Of a stretch of DNA of 64,000 bases, positions 35,581 through 45,595 are shown one piece after another. Made by a program: the position numbers and the translations under genes. Every line of letters starts with the position of its first letter. The first letter of the stretch is position 1. The notes under the pieces are model-generated. The model saw only the letters and a program-made list of their open reading frames with translations. It was not told the DNA's origin and did no database searches. Source of the DNA: Aliivibrio fischeri. Lineage in GTDB: Bacteria > Pseudomonadota > Gammaproteobacteria > Enterobacterales > Vibrionaceae. The DNA is taken from NCBI GenBank assembly GCA_038993745.2, contig CP160630.1, positions 124,001-188,000 of the forward strand, in the 5' to 3' direction.

Positions 35581-35999
35581 TTAATCAAAACGAACCGCAA
35601 CACCCACATAAAACGCATCATTATCATAAAACTCTTCATCAACGTCTTTGTATCCTGCTCTGATAGTCACACGTTCAAAATCGTACCCTATCTCAGCCCC
35701 AAGGCTGTAGCTGTAATCAATATCCTATTAAAGTAATGCATGCCGACAATTGGCGCTAGGTAGAATTGTTGTTTACGAAAAGCCGGTTTAATGTTGATAC
35801 CAAATGAATGAACATCTTGGTTCCATTGCGTGAAATCTAACTCATACCCAAAATCTAGCTCTTGGTTAACAGGGAAATAAAAGCCAGACTGTAAAGAATA
35901 AGCGCTAGAGTTTGAGAGAGCATCAGCACCAAAATACACCTGTGGTTTTGCGAAACAAACACCAGAGAACAGAGCTAATAATAAGAAATACTTTTTCAT
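35581..35999 (-). pseudogene. Small outer-membrane beta-barrel protein, frameshifted
   Basis: The frame from 35999 gives a signal peptide (MKKYFLLLALFSGVCFA) and strands such as YFGADALSNSSAYSLQSG, and stays open to LAPIVGMHYFN. It then meets a stop after a frame change at about 35724-35728. Adding one G to the GG there (AATAGGAT to AATAGGGAT) continues as NRDIDYSYSLGAEIGYDFE and ends YVGVAVRFD at 35581. The full protein would be about 139 residues, an eight-stranded porin-like barrel. The lost G is in a homopolymer, so this may be a sequencing artefact. Confidence 0.78.
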
Positions 36000-36292
36000 T
36001 TAATACATATCATTCATTTGGGGAATGCTTAATTCTAGCACGGCAGAAAGGTAAGAAGCACCCTTCGGGCAACCTGCTTTATTTCGCGAATTGGTGCATT
36101 ACTCATTCTTCGCAACACACCAATGGCTCAACCAAGCCACAAAACGCTTCGCTGTGTCTTGTCCCTACGGGTCACAATCAGGGCTATTTATGTAAGCTAT
36201 ACAGCAAGATAAGTATCTTTGGCTGTTTAATTTTAGCTATAACATTTATTATGAAAGAATTGGCGCTAGGTATATAAAAATAAAGGCTAACA
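36000..36292. other. Compositionally distinct block upstream of the defence-like pair
   Basis: Bases about 36030-36200 look clearly less AT-rich than both flanks. They contain the short dyads CCCTTCGGG and CCCTACGGG. A 121-codon frame crosses the block but has no ribosome site and no signal. It could be a dispersed repeat, an old integron-cassette fragment or the scar of an insertion. The leader of the helicase gene (AAGG before GTG 36293) begins in it. Confidence 0.35.
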
Positions 36293-39200
36293 GTGAAATC
36301 ATCCGGAATTTATGAGCAACTTATAACACAACTTGTAGAGAAAAAATTAGAGAGTAAATCTAATGATTTTTATATAGGTAAAAGATTATTAGAAAAAGAA
36401 GATGCAGCTATTTGGGTAACTCGTTTTTTAAGTCGTTTAATTGAAAGAGTTATGGCTAGTGTTCCTGAGCATGATGAAAGCAGAGTTTATGAGCAGATAT
36501 CTTTAGCTAACCGTTTAATTCATTGGTTAAGTGAGCATATAAATGATGATGATTTTATTTCTGAAAATTTGTTAGATACTCAAGGATATGTTTTAACAGC
36601 TTTATTTAATAAGTCAGATCCTATAGCAGCTGATCTTTCTAAATATGCAGAATTGATTATGCCAGAAACAGGTTTAACTCATAGTGAACTTTTTTGTGGT
36701 AGTAATGTAGGAGTGTCATTAGAAAGTGAGCTTAAACGAGAAATACAATCAGCTGATGAAATATATTGGCTAGTTTCATTTATTAAATGGACTGGTATCC
36801 GTATTTTTAAAAAAGAGTTAGAAGATTTTACTTGTGCAGGTAAAAAGTTACGGGTAATCACTACTTCATATATGGGGCTACTGATGCAAAAGCTGTTGAG
36901 TTTCTAGCTTCATTACCGAATACAGAAGTCAAATTGAGCTACAATACTCAGCGTGAGCGATTGCATGCTAAGTCATATCTTTTCAAGCGTAATAGTGGAT
37001 TTCATACTGGTTATATTGGCTCTTCTAATTTATCTCATTCTGCTTTAACTAAGGGACTTGAGTGGAATTTAAAAGTTACCTCACAAGAAATTTCTCAAGT
37101 GATAGATAAAAGTTTAAAAACATTTGAAACTTATTGGGAATCAAGTGACTTTGAGTTCTTTGATGGTGAGATTGAAAGCAAGCAAAAATTACAACATGCA
37201 TTACAAGAAGCTAGAGGAGGAGAGTGGAAACCAAACTCTAATTTTTATTTTGATGTAATTCCGCATTCTCACCAACAACGCATACTTGATCAACTGCAGG
37301 TTGAGAGACGTGTACATAACCGTTATAAAAATTTAGTTGTTGCAGCAACAGGGACAGGTAAAACCATAATTTCAGCATTTGATTTTGAGCGTTATTATAG
37401 ACAGAATCCCGAGGCGAAGTTTTTATTTATTGCTCATAGAGAAGAGATATTAAAACAAGCACAAAGTGCATATCGAGGAGTATTAAAAAATGGTTCTTTT
37501 GGGGAGTTATGGGTTGGGAGTTATAAGCCTAGTAGTTATAAACATTTATTCACTTCAATTCAAACGTTAAATAGCCAACTATTAAATTTAGAATTGAGTC
37601 CCGGTTATTATGATTATATTGTGATAGATGAAGTTCATCACATTTCAGCTAAATCATATAGAACTGTATTAGAACATTTTTCACCTCATATTCTACTAGG
37701 TTTAACGGCTACACCAGAAAGGCAAGATGGTGCAGACATATTAAACGACTTTTGTGATGTAATTGCTGCAGATATTCGTTTGCCTGAAGCTATAAATCAA
37801 AGGCTGCTTACGCCATTTCAATATTTTTGTATAGATGATGATACGGATATATCAAATGTGTCATGGACCAAAGGTCATTATGATATTGCTGAATTGACTC
37901 AAATATATACTCATAATGATCAACGTGTAATCCGAATAATTAATTCGATGAATGACATCATTACTGATATTACTCAGATGAAAGCACTGGCATTTTGTGT
38001 AAGTAAAGAGCATGCAAAATACATGGCTCAGAAATTCACTTTATATAATATTCCTTGTGGCGTACTTACGTCTGATAATCGTAATGAACGCGATATTCAG
38101 CTTCAAAAATTAAAATCAAAACAAATACATGTGCTCTTTGTTGTTGATATGTTTAATGAAGGTGTTGATATTCCTGAATTAGATACTTTACTTTTCTTAC
38201 GGCCAACAGAAAGTTTAACAGTGTTCTTGCAGCAACTAGGAAGAGGTTTACGTCTAACTAAAGGTAAAGAGTGTTGCACTATTTTAGATTTTGTAGGTAA
38301 TGCGCGATCTGATTATGACTTTACTCATAAGTTTAGTGCATTAATGGATAAAACTACTCAATCAATGGCGAAAGAGATTAAGCAAGGATTTCCTCATTTA
38401 CCTCTTGGCTGCCGTATTGAGTTGCAAGAAAAATCACAAGAAATTATTTTAAGAAATATTAGTCAAGCAATCTTAAATAAAAATAAACTGTTGAACTTAA
38501 TACGCAACTTTAAAAATGTAAGTAGCTTGCCACTAACATTAAGTAATTTTTTGATCATTTATCCTCATATTACAATTGAGGATATTTATAAAGTAAAAGT
38601 TGGGAAATGTGGTGGATGGGAAGTATTACTTGCTGAAAGCCGTGGATACTCAATTGATACCACCGAAATCGATATTTATTCTGCATATTATCGAGCTATT
38701 AATAATCGCCTACTAATGTGTACGTCACTTTCATATTTAAAGTTTGTTAAATATGGTATTGAAAGAGGGTTTAATTGGGATGATTATCGAGCAAATAATA
38801 GTGAAAAAGAGTTAATGGCTTTAATGTTACATTATGATTTTTGGGACCAATCCGGCACCAAAAGTGGTTTTAATATTCTTTCAGATAGTTTTAAGAAGTT
38901 AGGGAATGATGGACTACAAAATGAGATGTTAGAAGTTATTCAAATTCTTATGGATAGATTAGATATTAATGAGTTTGATATGGGGGCGTTGTTGAGTTCG
39001 AGTTTTGATTTAATTCCCTTAAAAATGCATGCAAGATACCCTAAAGAACATATATTGGTTGCTTTTGGTGATAGCTCATTTGAGAAAAAATCATCAAGTC
39101 GCGAAGGCGTGCTAAGCATTAAAGGTACTAATACTGAGTTATTTTTTGTGACATTAAATAAATGTGAAAAACAGTTCTCAGTAACAACTATGTATCATGA

Positions 39201-39489
39201 CTATGCTATCAGTGATACTTTATTTCATTGGCAAACTCAAAATAGCTCTAAACCTGAATCAGGAAGAGGCTTAAGCTATATACAGCAAGTTAATACGGAT
39301 AAAACATGTATTTTATTTGTACGAGAACAAGCGAAAGATGAATTTGGACGAACAATGGGGTTCGTTAACTTCGGACCTGTTGATTTTGTCAAATATGAAG
39401 GAAGTCAACCAATGAACATTACTTGGAAATTAAGACACCCAATGCCCGCTTACATGTGGCATGATACAGCAAAGCTTTCCGTTGGTTAA
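36293..39489 (+). pseudogene. PLD-nuclease / SF2 helicase / DUF3427 protein, frameshifted (probable defence gene)
   Basis: Two frames join into one protein of about 1065 residues when one G is added to the GGGG at 36874-36877 (TTSYMG followed by ATDAKAVEFLASLP). In order: a helical N-terminus (1-130); a phospholipase-D-type nuclease with LHAKSYLF (His225, Lys227) and GSSN (243-246); an SF2 helicase with Walker A ATGTGKT (352-358), DEVH (446-449) and motif VI QQLGRGLRL (646-654); and a C-terminal DUF3427-like region. Proteins of this architecture are often found in defence islands and are thought to act on foreign DNA. The start is GTG 36293 with AAGG upstream. The methyltransferase-HNH gene begins 22 bp after its stop, so the pair is an operon. 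The frame loss may be a sequencing error. Confidence 0.85.
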
Positions 39490-39511
39490 TTAAGGTAGTT
39501 CAACAAAGCAT

Positions 39512-41212
39512 ATGGATAATATTCAATTCTATAATCAAAATTCTGAAACTCTTTTTCAAGATTATACTTCGGTTAATTTTGAAGATGTTCATGCCTGTTG
39601 GAAGCCATTTTGGCCATGTTCGGGGGATAAGGTTTTAGATGTTGGCGCTGGAGTTGGACGTGATTCTAAGTGGTTTTCTGAGCAAGGCTGCTCTGTCATC
39701 GCACTTGAGCCTGCAAAATCAATGCGTGAACTAGGTCAAAACTATACCGGAAAGCAGGTTCAATGGCTCGATGATGTACTTCCTGAATTAAGCCGTGTTC
39801 AAGCGTTAGGTATGCGCTTTGATGTTATTTTAGTGAGTGCGGTATGGATGCATATCGCACCATCATATAGAGCTCGTGCTTTTCGAAAACTTTCTAATTT
39901 ATTAGCTCCTAATGGTTGCTTAGTCATTAGCTTACGACATGGTGGCTTTTCTGATGGAAGGGAAGGATATTCTTGTTCTTCTGATGAGTTAGCTCAATTT
40001 GCAAAAGATGCTTGCTTACATACTCGCTTAGTTACTGAGATTGAATCTGATGCTTTAAAACGTGGTGCTATTCAATGGCAAACAGTGGTGATGAGCTTAC
40101 CAGATGATGGCTCGGGTGATCTTAATAAAGTTCGTCACATTATTGTTAATGATAGTAAAAGTTCGACCTATAAATTAGCGTTACTTCGTGTACTACTTCG
40201 TATTGCAGATGCTCACTCAGGCTGCGTTATGGATCGAACGGATGGAGAAGTATCTATACCACTAGGTTTAGTCGCTCTTTATTGGATTAAGGCTTATAAA
40301 CGATTAATTGATGTTGGTAATATTCAACAAAATAGTAATACCAAAAAAGGTTTAGCGTTTATAACGGCAGATGGTTGGGAGCAGTTAACACATTTATCTG
40401 CGGATGATCTGGCTATTGGTGCTGTATTTTATAACGAAGAAGCGGAAGCATTACAAAAAGCGGTTCAAGCTGCGATTAAAACCATGAAAGATGGACCGAT
40501 TAAATTTATTTATTCGGGTACTTTAAAAGAAAATAATAAAGAGTTTTCAACATTAGCACCATTGAAGAGACGTAAAATGGAATCAAGTATTGTTCTTGAT
40601 CCGACGTTCTTTGAAAGTTTTGGCTCATTTGTTTTAAAGCAAAATCTTTGGGAGTGTTTTCGCCTTTATTACTCTTGGATTGAACCATTAGTTGTTAATC
40701 AGTGGATATCTGAAATGCAGCGTTTTGAAGCTAATAGAGAAAACAATATAACGCTACAAACGTATCATGACTGTTTAATGTGGTTAGATAAAAAGCATGA
40801 TACTCATAGAGTTCGCTCGAAAATAGAGGCCTTACAAGCTGATGGACATTCGATTAGGTGCGTTTGGGGACAAACAAAACTTAAGCGAGAATATCATGTT
40901 GATCATTGCTTACCTTTTGCGTATTGGCCAAATAATGATCATTGGAATCTATTACCTTCGAGTCAGTCATTAAATTTAAAGAAAAGTGATAAAGTGCCTT
41001 CACGAGATAGACTTGAGAAATCAAAATCAACTATTTTGGATTGGTGGCAATTAGCATGGCAAACACCAAGTGAGCAGCAACGCTTTTTTAATGAAGCAAC
41101 GCTATCCTTACCAAATATTCCGCAACAATGTAGAGATTTTGAAGAAGTATTCGATGCAATGGGATTTCAAATCAAAGGCGTCCAAAGTCGCTTATTAATT
41201 AATGAGTGGTGA
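39512..41212 (+). CDS. Class I methyltransferase fused to HNH endonuclease
   Basis: In this 566-residue protein residues about 1-190 form a SAM-dependent methyltransferase (motif I KVLDVGAGVGRDSKWF, about 40-55; post-I IALEP). The class resembles UbiE/type-11 enzymes, and the DPPY/NPPY motif of DNA amino-methyltransferases is missing. Residues about 200-430 have a helical linker (SSTYKLALLRVLLRIADAHS) seen in other HNH proteins. The C-terminus has a clear HNH motif, YHVDHCLPF, then NDHWNLLPSS, then LNLKKSDKVPS (about 461-496), with catalytic His465 and the two Asn. It is encoded 22 bp after the PLD-helicase gene. A joint role in defence against phage or plasmid DNA is inferred from architecture and neighbour; it has not been shown. 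Confidence 0.85.
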   Translation: MDNIQFYNQNSETLFQDYTSVNFEDVHACWKPFWPCSGDKVLDVGAGVGRDSKWFSEQGCSVIALEPAKSMRELGQNYTGKQVQWLDDVLPELSRVQALGMRFDVILVSAVWMHIAPSYRARAFRKLSNLLAPNGCLVISLRHGGFSDGREGYSCSSDELAQFAKDACLHTRLVTEIESDALKRGAIQWQTVVMSLPDDGSGDLNKVRHIIVNDSKSSTYKLALLRVLLRIADAHSGCVMDRTDGEVSIPLGLVALYWIKAYKRLIDVGNIQQNSNTKKGLAFITADGWEQLTHLSADDLAIGAVFYNEEAEALQKAVQAAIKTMKDGPIKFIYSGTLKENNKEFSTLAPLKRRKMESSIVLDPTFFESFGSFVLKQNLWECFRLYYSWIEPLVVNQWISEMQRFEANRENNITLQTYHDCLMWLDKKHDTHRVRSKIEALQADGHSIRCVWGQTKLKREYHVDHCLPFAYWPNNDHWNLLPSSQSLNLKKSDKVPSRDRLEKSKSTILDWWQLAWQTPSEQQRFFNEATLSLPNIPQQCRDFEEVFDAMGFQIKGVQSRLLINEW

Positions 41213-41230
41213 TCTTTTTCACCATTCCCA

Positions 41231-42262
41231 TCATTTCAGTCTTTTCTTACTGATTGTCACTGGTGTTTTTACCGTTAGTCTCAACTCACCATTGACGCAT
41301 TCACGGGTGGGAATGGCGTGTCTATCTATATCGCCTTTTAAGGTGTGAGCCAAATCTTCCATAAAGTGATTGCAGTGAAAGTGCCAAGAGTGGCTCCAGT
41401 TGCCTATGGCTTTGCTTTCTTCTAGCTCTGTAAGCAGTTTCCAGTGATCTCCGCAGTGCACGTTAACAAGGTTTGATGGTGCATCGCTAGGTAGTCCAAC
41501 ACGTCCACAACGAGGGAATAACCCAGCTCGCTTAATATTAGAGATTTTTAATGCGTTATCATAAGGGCTTTGGTAGTTGGTAATTCGACTTGATTGAGCA
41601 AACATAGGCGCAGATTTATTGTCACATTGAGTTAATGACTTCTGTGCAATATCTCCACCAATAAAGCAGATTTGACTCACGTTCCAGTGAATTCGCTGCA
41701 AAGTTCGATTTTTACTTGCTTGATAAAATGCCTCTCTAATCACATAAGCCCCTGTAGAGTGGCCTAGTAAATGAATATCGATGTCGCACTGGTTTTCTTT
41801 CTCGTGCAGTTGATTTATTGCTAATGGGGTTATGCCGCCTGTCACCAGTTGAATCGCACTTTTGTAGGCATCCATTCTGTCTTCTAAGTAATTTAATGTG
41901 TAGTTCGCGCAAGGCCAATCAAAACTCACAACCGTTCCTGTATATCCATGTTGTTTTAGCTGTTTCTCAAGCAGTTTATGGCGTGAAACGATTTCATCTT
42001 GGGTGTTGTTATAGCCATGAGCAAAAAACAGAATATTGCCGGTTTTATATTGAGCTAGGGGATGAGTATCTGGGTGGCGTCCCGTTGTGGCTTGGTTGGT
42101 TAATGCAGTTACCCATGCATCTTGTGGCAGTTGATGTTGGTTTAAATCAGGGCTCGTTGCTTCATCTGGCAGCATTAGATAATGAGCTTCACCTGGTTCA
42201 TTGGTGTGCTTTTCATTTGGAAAAAATCCGATGCGCTTGCGAGTGCTTAATATGAAGATCAT
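41231..42262 (-). CDS. Alpha/beta hydrolase, DUF900-like
   Basis: This 343-residue cytoplasmic protein has an alpha/beta-hydrolase core: oxyanion-hole segment ILFFAHGYNNT (about 77-87), strand VVSFDWP, and nucleophile elbow LLGHSTGAYV with Ser169. A DHWKLL/HSWHFHCNHFMEDL stretch near the C-terminus may supply the catalytic His. DUF900 family members are often secreted or membrane-linked esterases, but no signal peptide is visible here. The gene is convergent with the methyltransferase-HNH gene (18 bp between stops). Any link to it is unproven. Confidence 0.78.
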   Translation of the reverse strand: MIFILSTRKRIGFFPNEKHTNEPGEAHYLMLPDEATSPDLNQHQLPQDAWVTALTNQATTGRHPDTHPLAQYKTGNILFFAHGYNNTQDEIVSRHKLLEKQLKQHGYTGTVVSFDWPCANYTLNYLEDRMDAYKSAIQLVTGGITPLAINQLHEKENQCDIDIHLLGHSTGAYVIREAFYQASKNRTLQRIHWNVSQICFIGGDIAQKSLTQCDNKSAPMFAQSSRITNYQSPYDNALKISNIKRAGLFPRCGRVGLPSDAPSNLVNVHCGDHWKLLTELEESKAIGNWSHSWHFHCNHFMEDLAHTLKGDIDRHAIPTRECVNGELRLTVKTPVTISKKRLK

Positions 42263-42636
42263 TTCATGTCCCTGAGATGCATTAATCGTAAGCCATAAGG
42301 ATAGGATGAATGAATAATTTGAGAAGTGAAAAGATACTGAGTTGCGGATGAGAGCTAAGTGATTATGTAAAGATATGTACAGATGTATCGATTTTAAGAT
42401 CCTTACTGATACTTGTATTTATTATTATATATATCAATAGGTTAATTTTATTCACAGTTTGTGAATCTGGTGCATATGTTTGTATTGAATAGTTTCATTT
42501 TGTCATAAAAAAAGCTCATAATAGATTTATAAAAATAAAAGAGTAGTACAACTCAAAAACACTCACAAAAATAAAAATGCAAATATATGCATTGTGAGGC
42601 TAGGCGACATTGGCTTACATAACACAGGGTAATGAT
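42263..42636. other. 374-bp intergenic region
   Basis: AT-rich. It carries the promoter of the DUF900 gene (-) and the leader of the small membrane-protein gene (+). No operator, hairpin or convincing ORF was found beyond the one at 42637. Confidence 0.4.
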
Positions 42637-42759
42637 ATGTTCTATATAAGTGACCAAAGTTCATTTATGACGTTTATGGAAATCTTAATTTCGATTCTTA
42701 TTGTCGTGATAATTCCAATGGCTTTTCATACGTTGGGGATCTTAAGAAGAAAAGAGTAA
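42637..42759 (+). CDS. 40-residue single-span membrane protein
   Basis: It starts with ATG 42637, with CAGGGTAATGAT before it. The product starts MFYISDQSSFMTFME and has one transmembrane helix (about 15-35). It ends LGILRRKE, a basic cytosolic tail, so the N-terminus should face the periplasm. A stop, and a promoter-like A/T stretch before the next gene, follow. It resembles the 40-residue protein at 16697-16819 in size and layout, but not in sequence. No function is known. Confidence 0.58.
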   Translation: MFYISDQSSFMTFMEILISILIVVIIPMAFHTLGILRRKE

Positions 42760-42817
42760 TCCTATTTTCGTTATCATGGGGTAGAATGCATTTTTCGAAT
42801 GCGTTGTTGGATGCCCC

Positions 42818-43764
42818 ATGGTTAACTATTCTCTTATTGATGTCCCTTTTAATCTAAGACATACCTGCTGGTTTTGTGGCGAGCCTTCGTATGATCTTCT
42901 CTCTTTTCCAGCGTCTTCGCATCAAGTTCATCATATATTCCATCAACCAATTGAATTACCTGCCTGCAAAGAGTGTTTGTCATTTTCATCTTCTGGCGTG
43001 TTCGAGTCTATTTGGTCTTATCGAGATAAAGTAAAACATTCATTAATGAATAAGTACGCCAAGCATTTGGGTATTGGTTTACAATGGACAAAAGAAGAGC
43101 TTGAAGAGGCTGAGTTTCATGGCGCAGTACTTGAAGGTTTTGGAAAAAGTGCATGGCAAATGTATGAAATAGCAAAAGCACGGGTTGATTATGTCGGTTG
43201 GGAGCTGTGCGTTGATGGATCTCCATTAGAAGGGGATGAAACTTACGGATTTGAGTTTAATGGTGTGCGCTATTTAAGTGTTCAAGCGTGCATTGATCAC
43301 CATGTAAAAGCTTTATCATTAGATAAAATATTATTAGAAACATTAGTTGAACTTGTTGGCTCTGAGCGATTTGCTTATGGTTTGCGTATTGCCGAGTTAA
43401 ATCGTGATATTAGTAATAAAGAGCGAAATTCTATTATTGATGAGATCCAAAAGCAGGAGCAAGACAGAGTTGATATTCTAGAAGCTGCGCAATTTGAAAA
43501 TGATGATGTTACCCTTCCATTAGTTGCTGTTGTTATGTCAGAAGCAACAGCACAGCCTGAGGCTATAGAGTGGGCGATTGAACATCAATGTGCAGATTTA
43601 GAAACCTTGATTAATATGGAAGATGCTTTTTTGATGCGTTTGAATATCTGGGTGGGCCGACAGCTTTTGCATTATTTGATGGATTGCAGTGGTACTTAAC
43701 GGCAAGACAAGATCCTAAATGGCGTGAAGAAAATGATCCAAATGATGAGTTTTGGAACGAATAA
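42818..43764 (+). pseudogene. Zinc-finger-containing hypothetical protein, frameshifted near its 3' end
   Basis: The protein begins with two CxxC knuckles, CWFCGEPSYDLLSFPASS and CKECLSF, of a possible zinc ribbon. It continues with a long helical, acidic region. The frame changes at about 43647-43656: one G added to the GGG gives IWGGPTAFALFDGLQWYLTA and the tail PNDEFWNE, ending at 43764. The restored length is about 315 residues. The frame without repair ends at 43699 in a short, unlikely tail. No family is recognised and the role is unknown. The lost G is in a homopolymer, so it may be an artefact. Confidence 0.75.
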
Positions 43765-43792
43765 AGTCGTTTAGAAATAGAAATCTTAAAAT

Positions 43793-43832
43793 AAAGGCCT
43801 TGGTGGCATAAATGGTCACCAAGGCTTTTTTA
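43793..43832. terminator. Bidirectional rho-independent terminator
   Basis: GCCTTGGTG (43797-43805) and CACCAAGGC (43817-43825) form a perfect stem with T-run; convergent with the DASS gene. Confidence 0.92.
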
Positions 43833-43849
43833 ATATTTATTATAATAGA

Positions 43850-45237
43850 TTACGCCCAGAAAATGGCAGCGAAACCGGTTAAGACAACAACACAAACAAG
43901 GTTTAAGTAAATACCTACACGCATCATTTCAGATTGTTTAATATGACCAGAGCCGAAGACAATGGCATTAGGTGGTGTCGCGACTGGCAGCATGAAGGCA
44001 CAAGAAGCGGAGATTGCTATCATGGCTGAAAGCACAACAGGTGAAATACCAAGAGCCTCTGCCACACTTGCAAATACTGGGATAAGCAGAGCGGCACTTG
44101 CCGTGTTACTTGCAAACTCAGTTAAGAACACCACAAAAGCTGCAACGGTTAATATGGTAAATAATATGCCAGCTTGAGAAAGAATATCGCTCAGGCTATG
44201 CGCTAGGAAGGTACTGGTTCCGGTCGCTTTTAGGATGTTACTTAAACAGATACCACCGCCAAATAACAGTAATACACCCCAGTCAGTGGTTTTTTCAATG
44301 TCTTTCCATTGCACCACTCGTGCAAACCCAACCAGAATGATCGCCATTAGCGCCACAATAGTATCGAATTTTGAGAACCCACCTAGCATGGCATTAATTG
44401 GTTTGCTGAAAATCCATAAGGTAACCGTAAGAGCAAAAATCATGAGAGTAACGACTTTGCCTTTATCCCATGCAATTGGTTCTCGGTTTAGCTCAAAGAC
44501 TTCATTTAAGTTTGGTTTTAGCATGAAGTATAAAAGTGCAACTGTGGTAGGCAGTAGAACCAAAGTAACCGGTACACCAAAGGCCATCCATTCAGTAAAA
44601 CTTAAACCAACTTCAGCTGCGGCAATGGCATTTGGTGGACTACCAACGATGGTTGAGATCCCGCCAATGCTGGCACAGTAAGCTATACCCAGTAAAACGA
44701 ACACATAGGTATTGTGGCCTGATTTTGAATTTACTTTGTTTAATACCCTAAAACTAACGGAAGCATCATGGCAGTAGTGGCAGTGTTACTTATCCACATT
44801 GATAGTCCTGCTGTTACACCAAATAGCATGTAAATAGCGGTACTCATTTTACCATTTGCTAAAACCAATACTTTATCTGCAATGGCTTTATCTAGCTCTT
44901 GTCTGTGAAGTGCGGCTGCCAGAGCAAAACCACCAAGAAAGAGAAAAATGATCGGGTTTGCGAAGTTACTGAGTGCTTTTCCGGTGTCAAAAATCCCAAA
45001 GCCAATGGCAAACATAGGAACTAAAAGGGCGGTGATACTAACGTGCATAGCTTCGGTGAGCCATAAAATAGCAACAAACGTTAAGATACTTAACCCGAGT
45101 ACAACGTCTCTTTCAAATGGAAGGAAGTTATACAGTAAAGCAAAAAGAACGATATCAGCGAGGATGATAAGGCTATTTTTATTTAAGAACCATTCCCTGG
45201 TATTTGTGGGTAACGGTAGGTTTTCATTTTTGAGCAT
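43850..45237 (-). pseudogene. DASS/SLC13-family sodium:carboxylate transporter, frameshifted
   Basis: The two frames are parts of one carrier of about 462 residues. The upstream part ends MMLPLVLGY. Adding one G to the GGG there (near 44746-44750) gives [16 protein letters not shown] and joins [17 protein letters not shown]. Both SNT signatures of the DASS family are present ([12 protein letters not shown] and [13 protein letters not shown]), with the P-P-N of SPPNAIAA and [11 protein letters not shown]. It imports di- or tricarboxylates such as succinate with Na+. The start is ATG 45237, with GGAG six bases upstream. The single lost G in a homopolymer is likely to be a sequencing error. Confidence 0.88.
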
Positions 45238-45249
45238 GACGAACTCCAT

Positions 45250-45541
45250 TCTAACGATGAATTTTCAGACCAACTTTCTATCAATATGTTTTGATATCAC
45301 TTGTTATTGTTACAGAATATTAACCGTAGTAAATGGAAGGTTATGAGGAGTGTCGTTTAGATCGTTTATATAATGTTGTAACTCTATTTAAGATCACGTT
45401 TTAAACAGAAAATGCACTTTAATTGTTGCTCTTGTGTTAACTATTATTTACCGAAAGACAAAAATTTAAAAGGGGATTGAAATGAGAAAGGGGATTGGAC
45501 TTATTTAATTTTATTCTTTTATTTACAGGTAGTTATTTGTG
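45250..45541. other. 292-bp intergenic region upstream of the DASS gene
   Basis: It holds the promoter of the DASS carrier gene (-) and DNA downstream of the pyruvate formate-lyase gene. Nothing else is recognisable. Confidence 0.35.
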
Positions 45542-45575
45542 ATTAACGCCACCAGTTATTATGGTGGCGTTAATT
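45542..45575. terminator. Strong hairpin downstream of the pyruvate formate-lyase gene
   Basis: ATTAACGCCACCA pairs with TGGTGGCGTTAAT, a 13-bp perfect stem. The T-run follows the + strand better than the - strand, yet it probably ends the pfl transcript. Confidence 0.7.
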
Positions 45576-45595
45576 TTACTGAGTAAAGCCTTTTG

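Noticed and set aside
35912..36277. 121-codon frame across the less AT-rich block
   Set aside because: It overlaps the reverse-strand outer-membrane gene, has no ribosome site and no protein-like composition.
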